From Prolixibacteraceae bacterium UBA6029 (GTDB lineage Bacteria; Bacteroidota; Bacteroidia; Bacteroidales; Prolixibacteraceae), in NCBI GenBank assembly GCA_002429385.1, contig DIZL01000029.1:1-64000 (forward strand): 64,000 nt of DNA, in the 5' to 3' direction. Shown here one piece after another: positions 35,912 to 44,848 of the stretch. The position numbers and the translations under genes are program-made. The notes under the pieces were generated by a model, which saw only the letters and a list, made by a program, of their open reading frames with translations, was not told where the DNA came from and did no database searches. The stretch's first letter is position 1; every line of letters begins with the position of its first letter.

Positions 35912-36040
35912 CTGCGGCAACCCGGAGAGTATAAGTGTGCCTCTCCTAAAATTAACCATAAGGACAAAAATACAGTTTTGTTTTAATTCGCACGGATTTT
36001 TATCAACAATTTAAAATCCGGACAGATATTACCCGAAAGT

Positions 36041-36835
36041 ATGGCTACAGTAAGAGCAAAGAAAAATTTAGGGCAGCATTTTTTGAAAGACCTGGGTGTC
36101 GCTCAAACAATCGTTGAAAGCCTTCGTGCAGAGCATCTGAATAAAGTACTCGAAATAGGCCCCGGGATGGGTGTTTTGACCCAATTCCTGTTGAAAAACG
36201 AATCCTATGAAACTACGGTGGTTGAAATAGACCGTGAATCGGTAGAATACCTGAACCAGCATTTTCCTGAATTGAAGGAACGGATTATTTCTGATGATTT
36301 TCTGAAGCTTAACCTCCATACTTATTTTGACGGGCCTTTCGCCATCATCGGAAACTTCCCTTACAATATTTCATCCCAGATATTCTTCAAAGTGTTGGAA
36401 TACCGTAATCAAATACCTGAAGTGGTCGGGATGCTGCAAAAAGAAGTAGCCGAACGGCTGGCTGCCCCTCCCGGATCAAAAGCCTACGGGATATTGAGTG
36501 TCTTTCTCCAGGCTTATTACAACATCGAATACTTGCTTACGGTAAACCAGGATTTATTTACTCCTCCGCCTAAAGTTAAAGGTGGTGTCATCAGGCTTAC
36601 CCGCAACCAGACTGAACACCTCGACTGCGATGAAAAGCAATTTAGGGGAATCGTGAAGATGGCTTTTAATCAGAGGCGTAAAACCATGCGCAATTCACTG
36701 GGTAGTATGATCAAAAACCCCGAACTAAAGGCCAATCCAATATTCGATAAGCGACCCGAGCAAATGGGCGTTGCCGAATTTGTGAGCTTGGTGAAAATGA
36801 TCGGGGAACAGGAAGAAACATCATTCAACGGGTAA
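36041..36835 (+). CDS. rsmA: 16S rRNA dimethyladenosine transferase (KsgA)
   Basis: A 264-aa protein. It begins with AKKNLGQHFLKD, has the S-adenosylmethionine motif EIGPGMGVLTQFL (about 40-52) and the catalytic NFPYNISSQIFFKV (about 107-120; NLPY in most relatives). The C-terminal helical domain has FNQRRKTMRNSLG. It dimethylates A1518/A1519 (E. coli numbering) in 16S rRNA during ribosome assembly. It is followed 14 bp later by an MNT gene in the same direction. Confidence 0.96.
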   Translation: MATVRAKKNLGQHFLKDLGVAQTIVESLRAEHLNKVLEIGPGMGVLTQFLLKNESYETTVVEIDRESVEYLNQHFPELKERIISDDFLKLNLHTYFDGPFAIIGNFPYNISSQIFFKVLEYRNQIPEVVGMLQKEVAERLAAPPGSKAYGILSVFLQAYYNIEYLLTVNQDLFTPPPKVKGGVIRLTRNQTEHLDCDEKQFRGIVKMAFNQRRKTMRNSLGSMIKNPELKANPIFDKRPEQMGVAEFVSLVKMIGEQEETSFNG

Positions 36836-36849
36836 AATGATTTTAGAAT

Positions 36850-37161
36850 ATGCTTACTAAAGACATTGCAATAAGCACAGCAAAATCATTCATTAAAGAA
36901 TGCAAATCAAATGGGTTGACATTTTATAAAGTTTTTATTTTCGGGTCTGTGGTTACTGGTCATACTCATGAGTGGTCCGATATCGATTTGTTATTAGTTT
37001 CAGACCAGTTTAACGACAATATTTTTGATAATTTAAAATTGTATTCAAAGATCAACATCAAATACCCGATTATTGAAACTCACCCATATCCAACCGACTA
37101 TTTCAAAAGCGGAGATAGCTTCATTGACGAGGCAATTAAAGAAAGTATTGAGCTTGAATAA
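36850..37161 (+). CDS. Solitary MNT-domain nucleotidyltransferase
   Basis: A 103-aa protein. It has the nucleotidyltransferase signature FGSVVTGHTHEWSDIDLLLV (residues 31-50), with Gly-Ser at 32-33 and acidic D44 and D46. A possible third acidic residue is E75 in IIETHPYP. It belongs to the same broad family as the MNT protein at 2466-2771, but no HEPN partner is next to it. It lies 14 bp behind rsmA, so it may be read from the same promoter. It may be an orphan antitoxin or an unrelated small transferase. Confidence 0.8.
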   Translation: MLTKDIAISTAKSFIKECKSNGLTFYKVFIFGSVVTGHTHEWSDIDLLLVSDQFNDNIFDNLKLYSKINIKYPIIETHPYPTDYFKSGDSFIDEAIKESIELE

Positions 37162-37259
37162 AAACGGCGGCTGGTGACAACGCTTTTCCTGATTTGCACG
37201 ATATTGATCAGGACAACCTCATCATGAACTTTTAGGCATATCTTGATGAGCATAGGTAA

Positions 37260-37808
37260 TTACTTAATTTTCGTTAAACACTTTTCCAGATTATTCTCTT
37301 TTATTAACTGATTTATCTCATCAATCGTAATTTCAGCCTTACCACTAAATGAATCTTTTGAATAATATAATTCAGTAAATGGATCACGATCAATAATGCT
37401 ATTAACCACTTTAGATGGAGTTGACCCTTGAGTATAAAATGGGGTCAATTTTTCACGGATATATTCATCAAAACTTAAGCTGGTGAAATAGGAGTCTGCA
37501 TTTACCTCAATACTAACTATATAATCATTGATCAAACGATAACGTGAAGTATAAAAATATTTACCGTTGTAAAGTTTTATAAAAGGGCTATTATCACTCA
37601 ACTCAGGACAAAGAAAGCCATCAGAATAAGGTCTTATTGCAACATTATAGAAATAGTCTTTTTTTGTTTTGTAGATCGTAAAATTCGGAAAACTAGAAAG
37701 GGGTTTTGTATAATCCAAATAAGAAAGATCTTCATCTTTCTGGCATCCCGATCCCATTAGAGCAAATAGAAGGATAAATGCATATATTCTTAAAATAGTT
37801 GATTTCAT
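37260..37808 (-). CDS. Lipoprotein of unknown function
   Basis: A 182-aa protein. The N-terminus MKSTILRIYAFILLFALMGSGCQ has a type II signal peptide with the lipidated Cys at residue 22. The mature part is soluble, with many Tyr and Phe and no recognised domain. No clear -7 element was found upstream. The gene is alone between the rsmA/MNT pair and a 1.1-kb gene-free stretch, and its A/T-rich composition differs from the neighbouring housekeeping genes. Confidence 0.65.
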   Translation of the reverse strand: MKSTILRIYAFILLFALMGSGCQKDEDLSYLDYTKPLSSFPNFTIYKTKKDYFYNVAIRPYSDGFLCPELSDNSPFIKLYNGKYFYTSRYRLINDYIVSIEVNADSYFTSLSFDEYIREKLTPFYTQGSTPSKVVNSIIDRDPFTELYYSKDSFSGKAEITIDEINQLIKENNLEKCLTKIK

Positions 37809-38398
37809 GTCTTTGTTTTAATTTTCCTTAAATGATTTAAACAAATGAATTTTTATTGTATTGGGATTCGCTTGGTGCTGTTCGTTCCATTTCTGTAGGT
37901 TTATCAATAATCAAAGTTAAATAAATATATAACATTGATTCTGTAAACCTCACAAAAGTTACTTCTCTTAAACCATGTTTGAGAACATAAATATTATTGT
38001 AAATTGGGATTGATATTGATATTTCTACAACAGTAGCACAATTGGTAATCCTAAAACCAGCAAGAGATTCTCTTCAAAAGAAAACACATTTAATTCAAGT
38101 AGCTCTGGTATAGCCACAATCCCATTTTTCATTTGGTCCTCCGACACCTAACACCAACTCAACTGTGTTCCATCCTTGTAAGCAGAAACAAACAGCAAAT
38201 AATTCTCCTTTATCTGAAAACGATTTGCTTACTTCAAGTGTGTTTTTTCACCACAAAACTTTTATCTTTCGCCTTCAAATGAGTTCCCACCAAAGTCTGT
38301 CGAAAGGGTGCAGAAATAAACTCCGTGACTTCGAACGCCAGTTCTCTATCCATTCTAATGTTCTTCAGGAAAACAATTAACCTGCTTTCGACCTACAC
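37809..38398. other. Gene-free stretch upstream of the lipoprotein
   Basis: I see no convincing gene. The plus frame at 38165-38380 has no family resemblance and no start context. The sequence is A/T rich and may hold decayed genes. No tRNA or terminator was recognised. Confidence 0.45.
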
Positions 38399-38576
38399 GG
38401 AAGGGTTTCGGGTAGGGATTGCTTGGGGTTTGCTCTTCAATGATTAATCTATGATTGATTTGCAAAAGTACTAAGATCCCGATTTTAGTACTTTTGCAGA
38501 TCAGTCATAGTACAGATATAGACAAGGAATACCCAAGGGATCCCTTCTCAAACCCTACCCAAACCCAGTTCGGCTT
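38399..38576. repeat. Large imperfect palindrome with two opposed -7 promoter boxes
   Basis: Arms of about 85 bp meet near 38480. The best-matching part is TTTGCAAAAGTACTAA on the left (38458-38473) against TTAGTACTTTTGCA on the right (38486-38499). The outer arms share GGGTTTCGGGTAGGG against CCCTACCCAAACCC. TACTTTTG, an exact -7 element, occurs at 38489-38496 on the plus strand and at 38463-38470 on the minus strand, the two facing away from each other. The element resembles a MITE or IS end pair without a transposase. Confidence 0.65.
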
Positions 38577-38942
38577 ATTGCGGCATGCCACCAATCAGTC
38601 ACTTTAACCGATAGCCTTTTCGCAAACAAGCATATTGAAGGGTAGGGGGAAGACTGATTTTTCAATTATCAAATAATTCTGATTTTTAAATGGTTATTTC
38701 CGCGATAGATACTCATCTTAAGGTGGGGAGCGAATACTTTCATTAAAATGTCGTTTTGTAATGGTTTTTAGTTTAACCACTGCCGGGGTTTTTAACCACC
38801 GACAGGGTTTCCCGACTGCCCCGACATTGATTAACATCCCTACCGGTGGCTTAATTAAAAGATATTGACTTATACCATATAAATTTTACCTGGGTTTGAG
38901 ATATCCGTTTGAATAGGCAAGGAATACTCAGAATCTTTGCAT
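38577..38942. other. Gene-free stretch with short CCGGGG/CCGACAGGG words
   Basis: No gene was seen. Bases 38775-38860 contain degenerate repeats of AACCACTGCCGGGGTTT, AACCACCGACAGGGTTT and CGACTGCCCCGAC, which could fold into weak hairpins. Confidence 0.45.
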
Positions 38943-38999
38943 CCACACCTGGAACCTGGAATTTGGAACCTGGAACTTTAAACCTGGAAACCCGGAGCT
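38943..38999. repeat. CCTGGAACCTGGAA tandem-like tract at the 3' end of the permease gene
   Basis: Seven-base GGAACCT words recur (CACCTGGAACCTGGAATTTG, GGAACCTGGAACTTT). The same kind of tract is found at 18322-18350 at the end of lpdA. Confidence 0.55.
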
Positions 39000-39002
39000 T
39001 TC

Positions 39003-40262
39003 CTAGACACTGTTCATGGCATCAACCGGATCGAGCCGGGAAGCCGACAGGGCGGGAACGAAACCGGCCAGAATTCCAATCACGCCTGAAATGGTAAGTC
39101 CCAATATAATATTTGACAGGGTGAGGGAAATGGTCATGTCGGCCACATAACTGAAAATAAGGGTTCCGATAAAGATTAGAAACAGACCGATAATACCTCC
39201 CAGGATTGAAAGGACCACCGCTTCGAAAATGAATTGTAGGAGAATGAAATATTTCTTGGCACCTATGGCTTTCTGAATTCCAATGATTTTGGTGCGTTCT
39301 TTTACAGATACAAACATGATGTTGGCAATTCCGAAGCCTCCAACCAGGATGCTGAATCCGCCAATGATCCATCCGGCCAGATTGAAAACCTTAAAGAATG
39401 CATCGAAACGGGTAGAGATCAGGCTGACCTCGTTTATGGCAAAATCATTTTCCTCCAAGGGTTTCAGTCGATGCAACGAACGCATGATCCCTGCCATCTC
39501 TGCCACAAACTCGTCGTGATCAACATCCGGTTTGGCTTTTACGTTAATCGCCTGCCCCATGTCACGATCACGCACATCGACCATATTCATGGCATAAACC
39601 ACCGGTATATGAACCCGTTTATCCATACTGGTGCCGAACATATCGGTTCCTTTCTTGACATAGACGCCAATCACTTCGAACCGATGGCCCTGCATTTTAA
39701 TCATCTTGCCAATGGGGTTTACCTTTTCAAAAAGCTTTGTGGCAATTTCGCTGCCAAGAATGGCAAGGCTGGCCCCTGAGTTTGATTCTGACTCTGTAAA
39801 GTAGCGACCGTTTTCGATTTCAAGGCTCCAGGTATTGATCAGGTCATAGGTAGTTGCCAATACCTGGGTGTTTTCAGCTTTACTGCTTTCGAACTGTACG
39901 GTTCGGTTAAAGCCGAAGAAATAGACTGAATTCTCAACATTCCGTGATCTGCGAATGATCTCATCATTTTCCTGCATCGTGGGCACGGGGCGATTCATAT
40001 ATTTCCACCAGGGATATTCCGATTCGCCTTCAGGAGGAGCCCACGGCCACTTCTGGATATATACCATGTTACTGCCCAGCGAATTCAGCGAATTACGAAT
40101 GTAATGCTCCAGTGAATCGATCACTGTAAAAACCGATATAATGGCAAAAATACCAATCGTAATACCCAGCAGTGAAAGAAAAGTACGCAACTTATTCCCC
40201 TGAAGTGAATTGTAAGCGAATGAAAAACTCTCCAATATTAACCTGGTTATAAGCATATCCAC
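39003..40262 (-). CDS. MacB-like ABC transporter permease (FtsX family)
   Basis: A 419-aa protein. The N-terminus LILESFSFAYNSLQGNKLRT is followed by a first membrane helix (SLLGITIGIFAIISVF, about 31-46). A periplasmic MacB-type domain covers about 60-285. Three C-terminal helices surround the motif VKERTKIIGIQKAIGAKK, and the end is SASRLDPVDAMNSV. Such permeases export peptides, antibiotics or lipids with a MacB-type ATPase and often an RND-like adaptor. Neither partner is adjacent. Confidence 0.87.
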   Translation of the reverse strand: MDMLITRLILESFSFAYNSLQGNKLRTFLSLLGITIGIFAIISVFTVIDSLEHYIRNSLNSLGSNMVYIQKWPWAPPEGESEYPWWKYMNRPVPTMQENDEIIRRSRNVENSVYFFGFNRTVQFESSKAENTQVLATTYDLINTWSLEIENGRYFTESESNSGASLAILGSEIATKLFEKVNPIGKMIKMQGHRFEVIGVYVKKGTDMFGTSMDKRVHIPVVYAMNMVDVRDRDMGQAINVKAKPDVDHDEFVAEMAGIMRSLHRLKPLEENDFAINEVSLISTRFDAFFKVFNLAGWIIGGFSILVGGFGIANIMFVSVKERTKIIGIQKAIGAKKYFILLQFIFEAVVLSILGGIIGLFLIFIGTLIFSYVADMTISLTLSNIILGLTISGVIGILAGFVPALSASRLDPVDAMNSV

Positions 40263-40381
40263 CGATTTGAAAAGTAAATATAAAACAATCCTTTATCTGA
40301 AACAGCATATCGTCTGTAAAAAAAGGCAAACGGGTTCCCTAAAATCAGAATGTATATAAGTAATTTAACAGATTTAATGTC
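40263..40381. other. Upstream region of the MacB-like permease
   Basis: About 120 A/T-rich bases before the start codon of the minus-strand permease gene. No clear -7 box was identified. Confidence 0.35.
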
Positions 40382-40527
40382 GTGTCTTTTTCACCCCAAA
40401 CCCCTGAAGGGGCTTTAGCTATGCTACATGCATGGAAAATGCCTGTAGATGGCGAAAGTCCCCTTTAGGGGATTTAGGGGTAAAAGAAAAATTGATGCAC
40501 CATTATTTCATTCCTATTACTTTATCT
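40382..40527 (-). repeat. Dispersed repeat, copy B (CCCCTAAATCCCC family)
   Basis: On the minus strand it reads GTAATAGGAATG, GCATCAATTTTTCTTTTACC, CCCTAAATCCCCTAAAGGGG, then AAGCCCCTTCAGGGGTTTGG and GGTGAAAAA. These blocks are in the same order as copy A at 7758-7930. Inner segments between the blocks differ. Confidence 0.7.
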
Positions 40528-40728
40528 GAAAAATTAGTGACGATTTTCTGAAATGATTACAGAATTTACAGAAAAACAGTAAAAAATAATAACAAAGGGC
40601 AATCCCCTGCGTTATTACATAGACGTCATTTAATCTTTACTATTCAATATTGATAATTATTTGAAAAATCAATGTTACAATAAGCTTAATTAGTGGGATT
40701 CGTAGGGGAAAAAATCAAGGTGTTTTAT

Positions 40729-40736
40729 TATCTTTG
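40729..40736 (+). promoter_or_regulatory. Promoter of purH
   Basis: TATCTTTG is an exact TAnnTTTG match, 25 bases before the purH start codon. Confidence 0.6.
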
Positions 40737-40761
40737 AGGCCAAAATACAAAAGGATTATAA

Positions 40762-42351
40762 ATGAAGGACTTGAAAAAGATAAAATCGGCCTTAATTTCA
40801 GTATATCACAAAGATAAGTTGGAGCAGATCGTTAAAAAATTAGACGAATTAAACGTTACGATCTATTCAACAGGAGGTACACAATCATTTATTGAAGAAT
40901 TGGGAGTCCAGGTCATTCCCGTTGAAGAACTTACAAGCTATCCATCAATCTTGGGAGGACGGGTTAAGACCCTTCACCCGAAAGTATTTGGCGGTATCCT
41001 GACCCGCAGGAGCAATCCGGGGGACCAGCAGCAGATTGCCAAATACGAAATTCCAGAGATTGACCTGGTTATCGTTGATCTTTATCCGTTTGAAGAAACA
41101 GTAGCTTCAGGAGCATCAGAAGAAGACATTATCGAGAAAATAGATATCGGCGGGATCTCCCTCATACGTGCAGCAGCCAAGAACTTCAACGATGTGGTAA
41201 TTGTTTCGTCACGTGATCAGTACGAACATCTGTTTGCATTACTGAACGAAAAAGAGGGTGCGACTTCTATTGAAGACCGTAAAGAATTTGCCCGTCTCGC
41301 ATTTGCCACTTCATCGCATTACGACAGCGCCATATTCAATTATTTCAACGGCGAGAAATCAGAAGAAGCCCGCATCAGTGTAAACAACGGGCAGGTGTTG
41401 CGCTATGGCGAAAACCCTCATCAATCGGCTACTTTCTTTAAATTCAACAACAGCAATTCGGACATAACCCTATCGAATGCCAGGGTACTTCAGGGCAAAG
41501 CGCTTTCGTACAACAATATGCTCGATGCCGATGCCGCATGGAAATCAGCAAGCGATGCCTTTCATTCGGTTACCCATCTAAAAAACAAAGTAGCCGTTTC
41601 GGTGGTTAAACATCTTAATCCCTGCGGATTGGCAGTTACCGACAACATTATGAAATCGCTCGAACTGGCCTGGGCCGGTGATCCTGTGAGTGCTTATGGC
41701 GGTATCGTCTGTTTTACCGGGGAAGTTGATAAAACACTTGCCGCCTGGTTTGACAAAAGGTTTGTCGAAATCATTATCGCGACAAGTTATACTCCGGAAG
41801 CGCTGGAAGTATTAAGCAAGAAGAAAAACCTCCGCGTTTTGGAGACTCCTGTAAAACCTGAGATTTCAGGTGAAAGGCTTTACAGGTCGATCAGTGGGGG
41901 ACTGCTTATTCAGGATGAAGACGAAGGATTGGAAACAGAATATACAAATGTGACTAAAATACAGTTCGACAGTTCGAAAATGAACTTATCGAAATTTGGG
42001 ATCATTGCATGCAAGCATCTGAAAAGTAATGCGATTGCGTTGGTAACGCAAAATGAGGATAGATCGTTCTGGCTAACCGGGGCAGGAATGGGACAACCCA
42101 ACCGGCTCGATAGTTTACGCCAGTTAACCATTCCACGCTTCAACCTGAAAGAAGGAATTAAAATTGAAGATTCAGTATTGATTTCAGATGCTTTCTTCCC
42201 GTTCAGAGACAGTGTAGAAGCTGCCAACGAATTTGGAATAAAATACATTGTTGAGCCCGGAGGCAGTATTCGCGACGAAGAAGTAATTTCGGCCTGCGAT
42301 GAATTCGGGATTGCAATGATTTTCACAGGAGTCAGACATTTCAAGCATTAA
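40762..42351 (+). CDS. purH: Bifunctional AICAR transformylase / IMP cyclohydrolase
   Basis: A 529-aa protein. The N-terminal methylglyoxal-synthase-like IMP cyclohydrolase domain (1-145) has STGGT and GGRVKTLHPKVFGGIL. The AICAR transformylase domain follows, with LRYGENPHQSA (about 214-224), VVKHLNPCG (about 277-285) and the C-terminal SDAFFPFRDSVE. It performs the last two steps of IMP synthesis. It is probably expressed alone from its own promoter, or with the mre genes downstream. Confidence 0.96.
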   Translation: MKDLKKIKSALISVYHKDKLEQIVKKLDELNVTIYSTGGTQSFIEELGVQVIPVEELTSYPSILGGRVKTLHPKVFGGILTRRSNPGDQQQIAKYEIPEIDLVIVDLYPFEETVASGASEEDIIEKIDIGGISLIRAAAKNFNDVVIVSSRDQYEHLFALLNEKEGATSIEDRKEFARLAFATSSHYDSAIFNYFNGEKSEEARISVNNGQVLRYGENPHQSATFFKFNNSNSDITLSNARVLQGKALSYNNMLDADAAWKSASDAFHSVTHLKNKVAVSVVKHLNPCGLAVTDNIMKSLELAWAGDPVSAYGGIVCFTGEVDKTLAAWFDKRFVEIIIATSYTPEALEVLSKKKNLRVLETPVKPEISGERLYRSISGGLLIQDEDEGLETEYTNVTKIQFDSSKMNLSKFGIIACKHLKSNAIALVTQNEDRSFWLTGAGMGQPNRLDSLRQLTIPRFNLKEGIKIEDSVLISDAFFPFRDSVEAANEFGIKYIVEPGGSIRDEEVISACDEFGIAMIFTGVRHFKH

Positions 42352-42449
42352 AACAAGGAAAGAGTCATCAGGCAGTAGGAGAAAATTGCTTATGACTATT
42401 TGCTAATGGCTTTATTTAAAAGTTTAAACAAAGAAAAACAGATATACCT

Positions 42450-43472
42450 ATGGGATTGTTTTCATTTTTAACACAGGAAATAGCTATCGATCTGGGCACA
42501 GCCAATACGATTATAATCCACAACGATAAGATTGTAGTAGATGAACCGTCGATTGTAACCATCGACCTCAAAACCGAAAAGCTTGTTGCCATTGGAGAAA
42601 AAGCCCGTCAGATGCAAGGGAAAACCCATGCAAACCTGAAAACCATCCGCCCCTTACGTGATGGTGTAATTGCCGACTTTAACGCAGCGGAACAGATGAT
42701 CAGGGGAATGATTAAGATGATGAATCCCAAATCAAGGTTTTTTGCACCTTCTCTTCGGATGGTTGTTTGTATTCCATCAGGATCGACTGAAGTTGAAATC
42801 CGTGCGGTTCGTGACTCCGCTGAACATGCAGGAGGACGCGATGTATATATGATTTATGAACCTATGGCAGCTGCGATTGGTATTGGGTTGGATGTGGAAG
42901 CACCCGAAGGAAACATGGTGGTTGATATCGGTGGTGGTACAACCGAAATCGCAGTCATTTCGCTGGGTGGATTGGTTACCAACAAATCAATCCGTATTGC
43001 AGGTGATGACCTTACTGCAGACATTATGGAGTATATGCGTCACCAGCACAACATTAAGATTGGTGAACGTACGGCAGAAGAAATAAAGATAAATGTCGGA
43101 TCTGCGTTATCGCAACTTGAAAATCCGCCTGCTGACTACGTTATTCAGGGACCAAACCAGATGACAGCGCTCCCTATTGAAGTACCGGTTTCGTATCAGG
43201 AAATCTCGCATTGCCTGGAAAAATCGATCACTAAAATTGAGACAGCTATTCTTAGCGCACTGGAACAAACACCGCCGGAATTATACTCCGACATTGTATC
43301 CCGGGGAATATGGCTTGCAGGAGGTGGAGCTTTACTTCGTGGTTTGGCCAAACGATTTACGGATAAGATAAATATACAGTTCCATGTTGCAGAAGATCCT
43401 TTACGTGCTGTAGCCCGCGGAACAGGTATTGCTCTTAAGAATGTAAATAAATTCTCTTTCCTGATCAGATAA
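42450..43472 (+). CDS. mreB: Rod-shape-determining actin homologue MreB
   Basis: A 340-aa protein. Actin-fold motifs: IDLGTANTII (phosphate 1, near 13-22), the EPMAAAIGIG segment, VVDIGGGTTEIAV (phosphate 2) and GIWLAGGGALLRGL (adenosine). It forms membrane-bound filaments that position lateral wall synthesis. It is the first gene of mreB-mreC-mreD-mrdA-rodA, all in the same direction with very short spacers. Confidence 0.97.
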   Translation: MGLFSFLTQEIAIDLGTANTIIIHNDKIVVDEPSIVTIDLKTEKLVAIGEKARQMQGKTHANLKTIRPLRDGVIADFNAAEQMIRGMIKMMNPKSRFFAPSLRMVVCIPSGSTEVEIRAVRDSAEHAGGRDVYMIYEPMAAAIGIGLDVEAPEGNMVVDIGGGTTEIAVISLGGLVTNKSIRIAGDDLTADIMEYMRHQHNIKIGERTAEEIKINVGSALSQLENPPADYVIQGPNQMTALPIEVPVSYQEISHCLEKSITKIETAILSALEQTPPELYSDIVSRGIWLAGGGALLRGLAKRFTDKINIQFHVAEDPLRAVARGTGIALKNVNKFSFLIR

Positions 43473-43505
43473 TTCTGAAAGGGAAGGGGTAAACCTTCCG
43501 AATCA

Positions 43506-44339
43506 ATGAGAAGTTTATTTCGATTCTTAATCCGAAATTATTTTTTGATGATGTTTCTGGCGCTCGAAACCATTTCGTTGGTCATGATTGTCAGTTTAAA
43601 TAATTACCAGCGGGTAAATTTTTTCAATTCAAGTAATGATCTCACCGGCGCTATTAATGAAAAGTATAGCTCCATGGATGATTATTTTTCGCTCAGCCGG
43701 TCCAATGCCCGTTTAGCTGCTGAGAATGCCTCATTACACAAGCAATTACAGCTTCGGATGATGCAACAGGAGCAATACCCGAAAACCAGGCCTGATACAG
43801 TTGATGCGCCTGCTTATGTCTTCACTTCGGCTAAAGTAATCAGCAACTCGACCAACAAACAGTTCAACTACATTACCCTGAATAAAGGGTCGAGACAGGG
43901 AATCAAACCGGATATGGGAATTATCTGTACGGATGGTGTTGTTGGAGTGATTACCAATGTTTCGCTCAACTATTCGACCGGATTGTCATTGCTGAACAAA
44001 AGGTTGATGGGTATTTCAGCCAAGATTACACGAAATAACTATTCAGGTGCATTGGTTTGGGATGGAGACCATTATAATACAGCCGATCTGAAGGAGATCC
44101 CGTTTAATGTCATGGTCAATGTAGGCGATTCGGTTGTTACCAGTTCCAATTCGGGCATCTTTCCTGAAGGGATCATGATTGGGAAAATTACTAAGTATGA
44201 TGTTGAAAGCGGAACGAACTTTTTCAACATCAAAGTTGAACTGTCGACCAACTTTAAAACATTGAAATACGTGGAGGTGGTTCAAAACACCAAACATGCC
44301 GAACTGAAGAAACTTGAATTAAACAACGTGGGCGAATGA
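43506..44339 (+). CDS. mreC: Rod-shape-determining protein MreC
   Basis: A 277-aa protein. A single N-terminal membrane helix (about 10-30) is followed by a coiled-coil segment (SRSNARLAAENASLHKQL, about 60-77) and the beta-rich MreC domain (SAKVISNSTN, YITLNKGSRQGIKPDMGII, then GVVGVI). It joins the MreB filament to periplasmic wall enzymes. Its stop overlaps the mreD start by 4 bp, so translation is coupled. Confidence 0.95.
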   Translation: MRSLFRFLIRNYFLMMFLALETISLVMIVSLNNYQRVNFFNSSNDLTGAINEKYSSMDDYFSLSRSNARLAAENASLHKQLQLRMMQQEQYPKTRPDTVDAPAYVFTSAKVISNSTNKQFNYITLNKGSRQGIKPDMGIICTDGVVGVITNVSLNYSTGLSLLNKRLMGISAKITRNNYSGALVWDGDHYNTADLKEIPFNVMVNVGDSVVTSSNSGIFPEGIMIGKITKYDVESGTNFFNIKVELSTNFKTLKYVEVVQNTKHAELKKLELNNVGE

Positions 44340-44842
44340 TAAAAGACTTCGGTAAATACGCAATCATGTTTGTGGTTCTGGTTCTGGTTCAGGTTCTTAT
44401 TCTGAATAATATACAATTCAGCGGATTCATCAATCCTTACGTGTATATATTATTCATTCTATTGCTCCCATTTACAATTCCAGGCTATCTGTTGCTTGGG
44501 CTCTCCTTTTTGCTTGGAATTTCAATTGATATATTCAACAATACGCCTGGAATACATGCCGGGGCTACGGTACTACTCGGGTTTATGCGTCCCGGTATCG
44601 CCAGACTGGTTTCCTCACGGGAGATCATTGAAAAAGGAAATACGCCCAACATGACTCAACTAGGGTTTGCCAGCTTTCTGAAATATGTGGTTATCTCAGT
44701 TTTGGTTCATCATTTGTTCCTGTTTTACGCCGAAGCCTTTTCGTTCAGAGACTTTTTTGAAACCTTCCTCCGTTTCATACTCAGCAGTATTTTTTCGATT
44801 GTAATCATACTGGCCAGTCAATTCATTATCTTTAAAAACTAA
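44336..44842 (+). CDS. mreD: Rod-shape-determining protein MreD
   Basis: A 168-aa protein with about five membrane helices. It is recognisable from position between mreC and mrdA and from the ISIDIFNNTPGIHAG segment typical of MreD. It overlaps mreC by 4 bp and lies 6 bp before mrdA. Confidence 0.92.
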   Translation: MIKDFGKYAIMFVVLVLVQVLILNNIQFSGFINPYVYILFILLLPFTIPGYLLLGLSFLLGISIDIFNNTPGIHAGATVLLGFMRPGIARLVSSREIIEKGNTPNMTQLGFASFLKYVVISVLVHHLFLFYAEAFSFRDFFETFLRFILSSIFSIVIILASQFIIFKN

Positions 44843-44848
44843 GAACGG

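Noticed and set aside
36850..37161. Second HEPN-MNT toxin-antitoxin pair after rsmA
   Set aside because: Only the MNT gene is present; the neighbouring lipoprotein gene on the other strand has no HEPN features.
38165..38380. 71-aa plus-strand ORF in the long gene-free stretch
   Set aside because: No similarity recognised and no start signals; it may be part of a decayed gene, but nothing supports a call.
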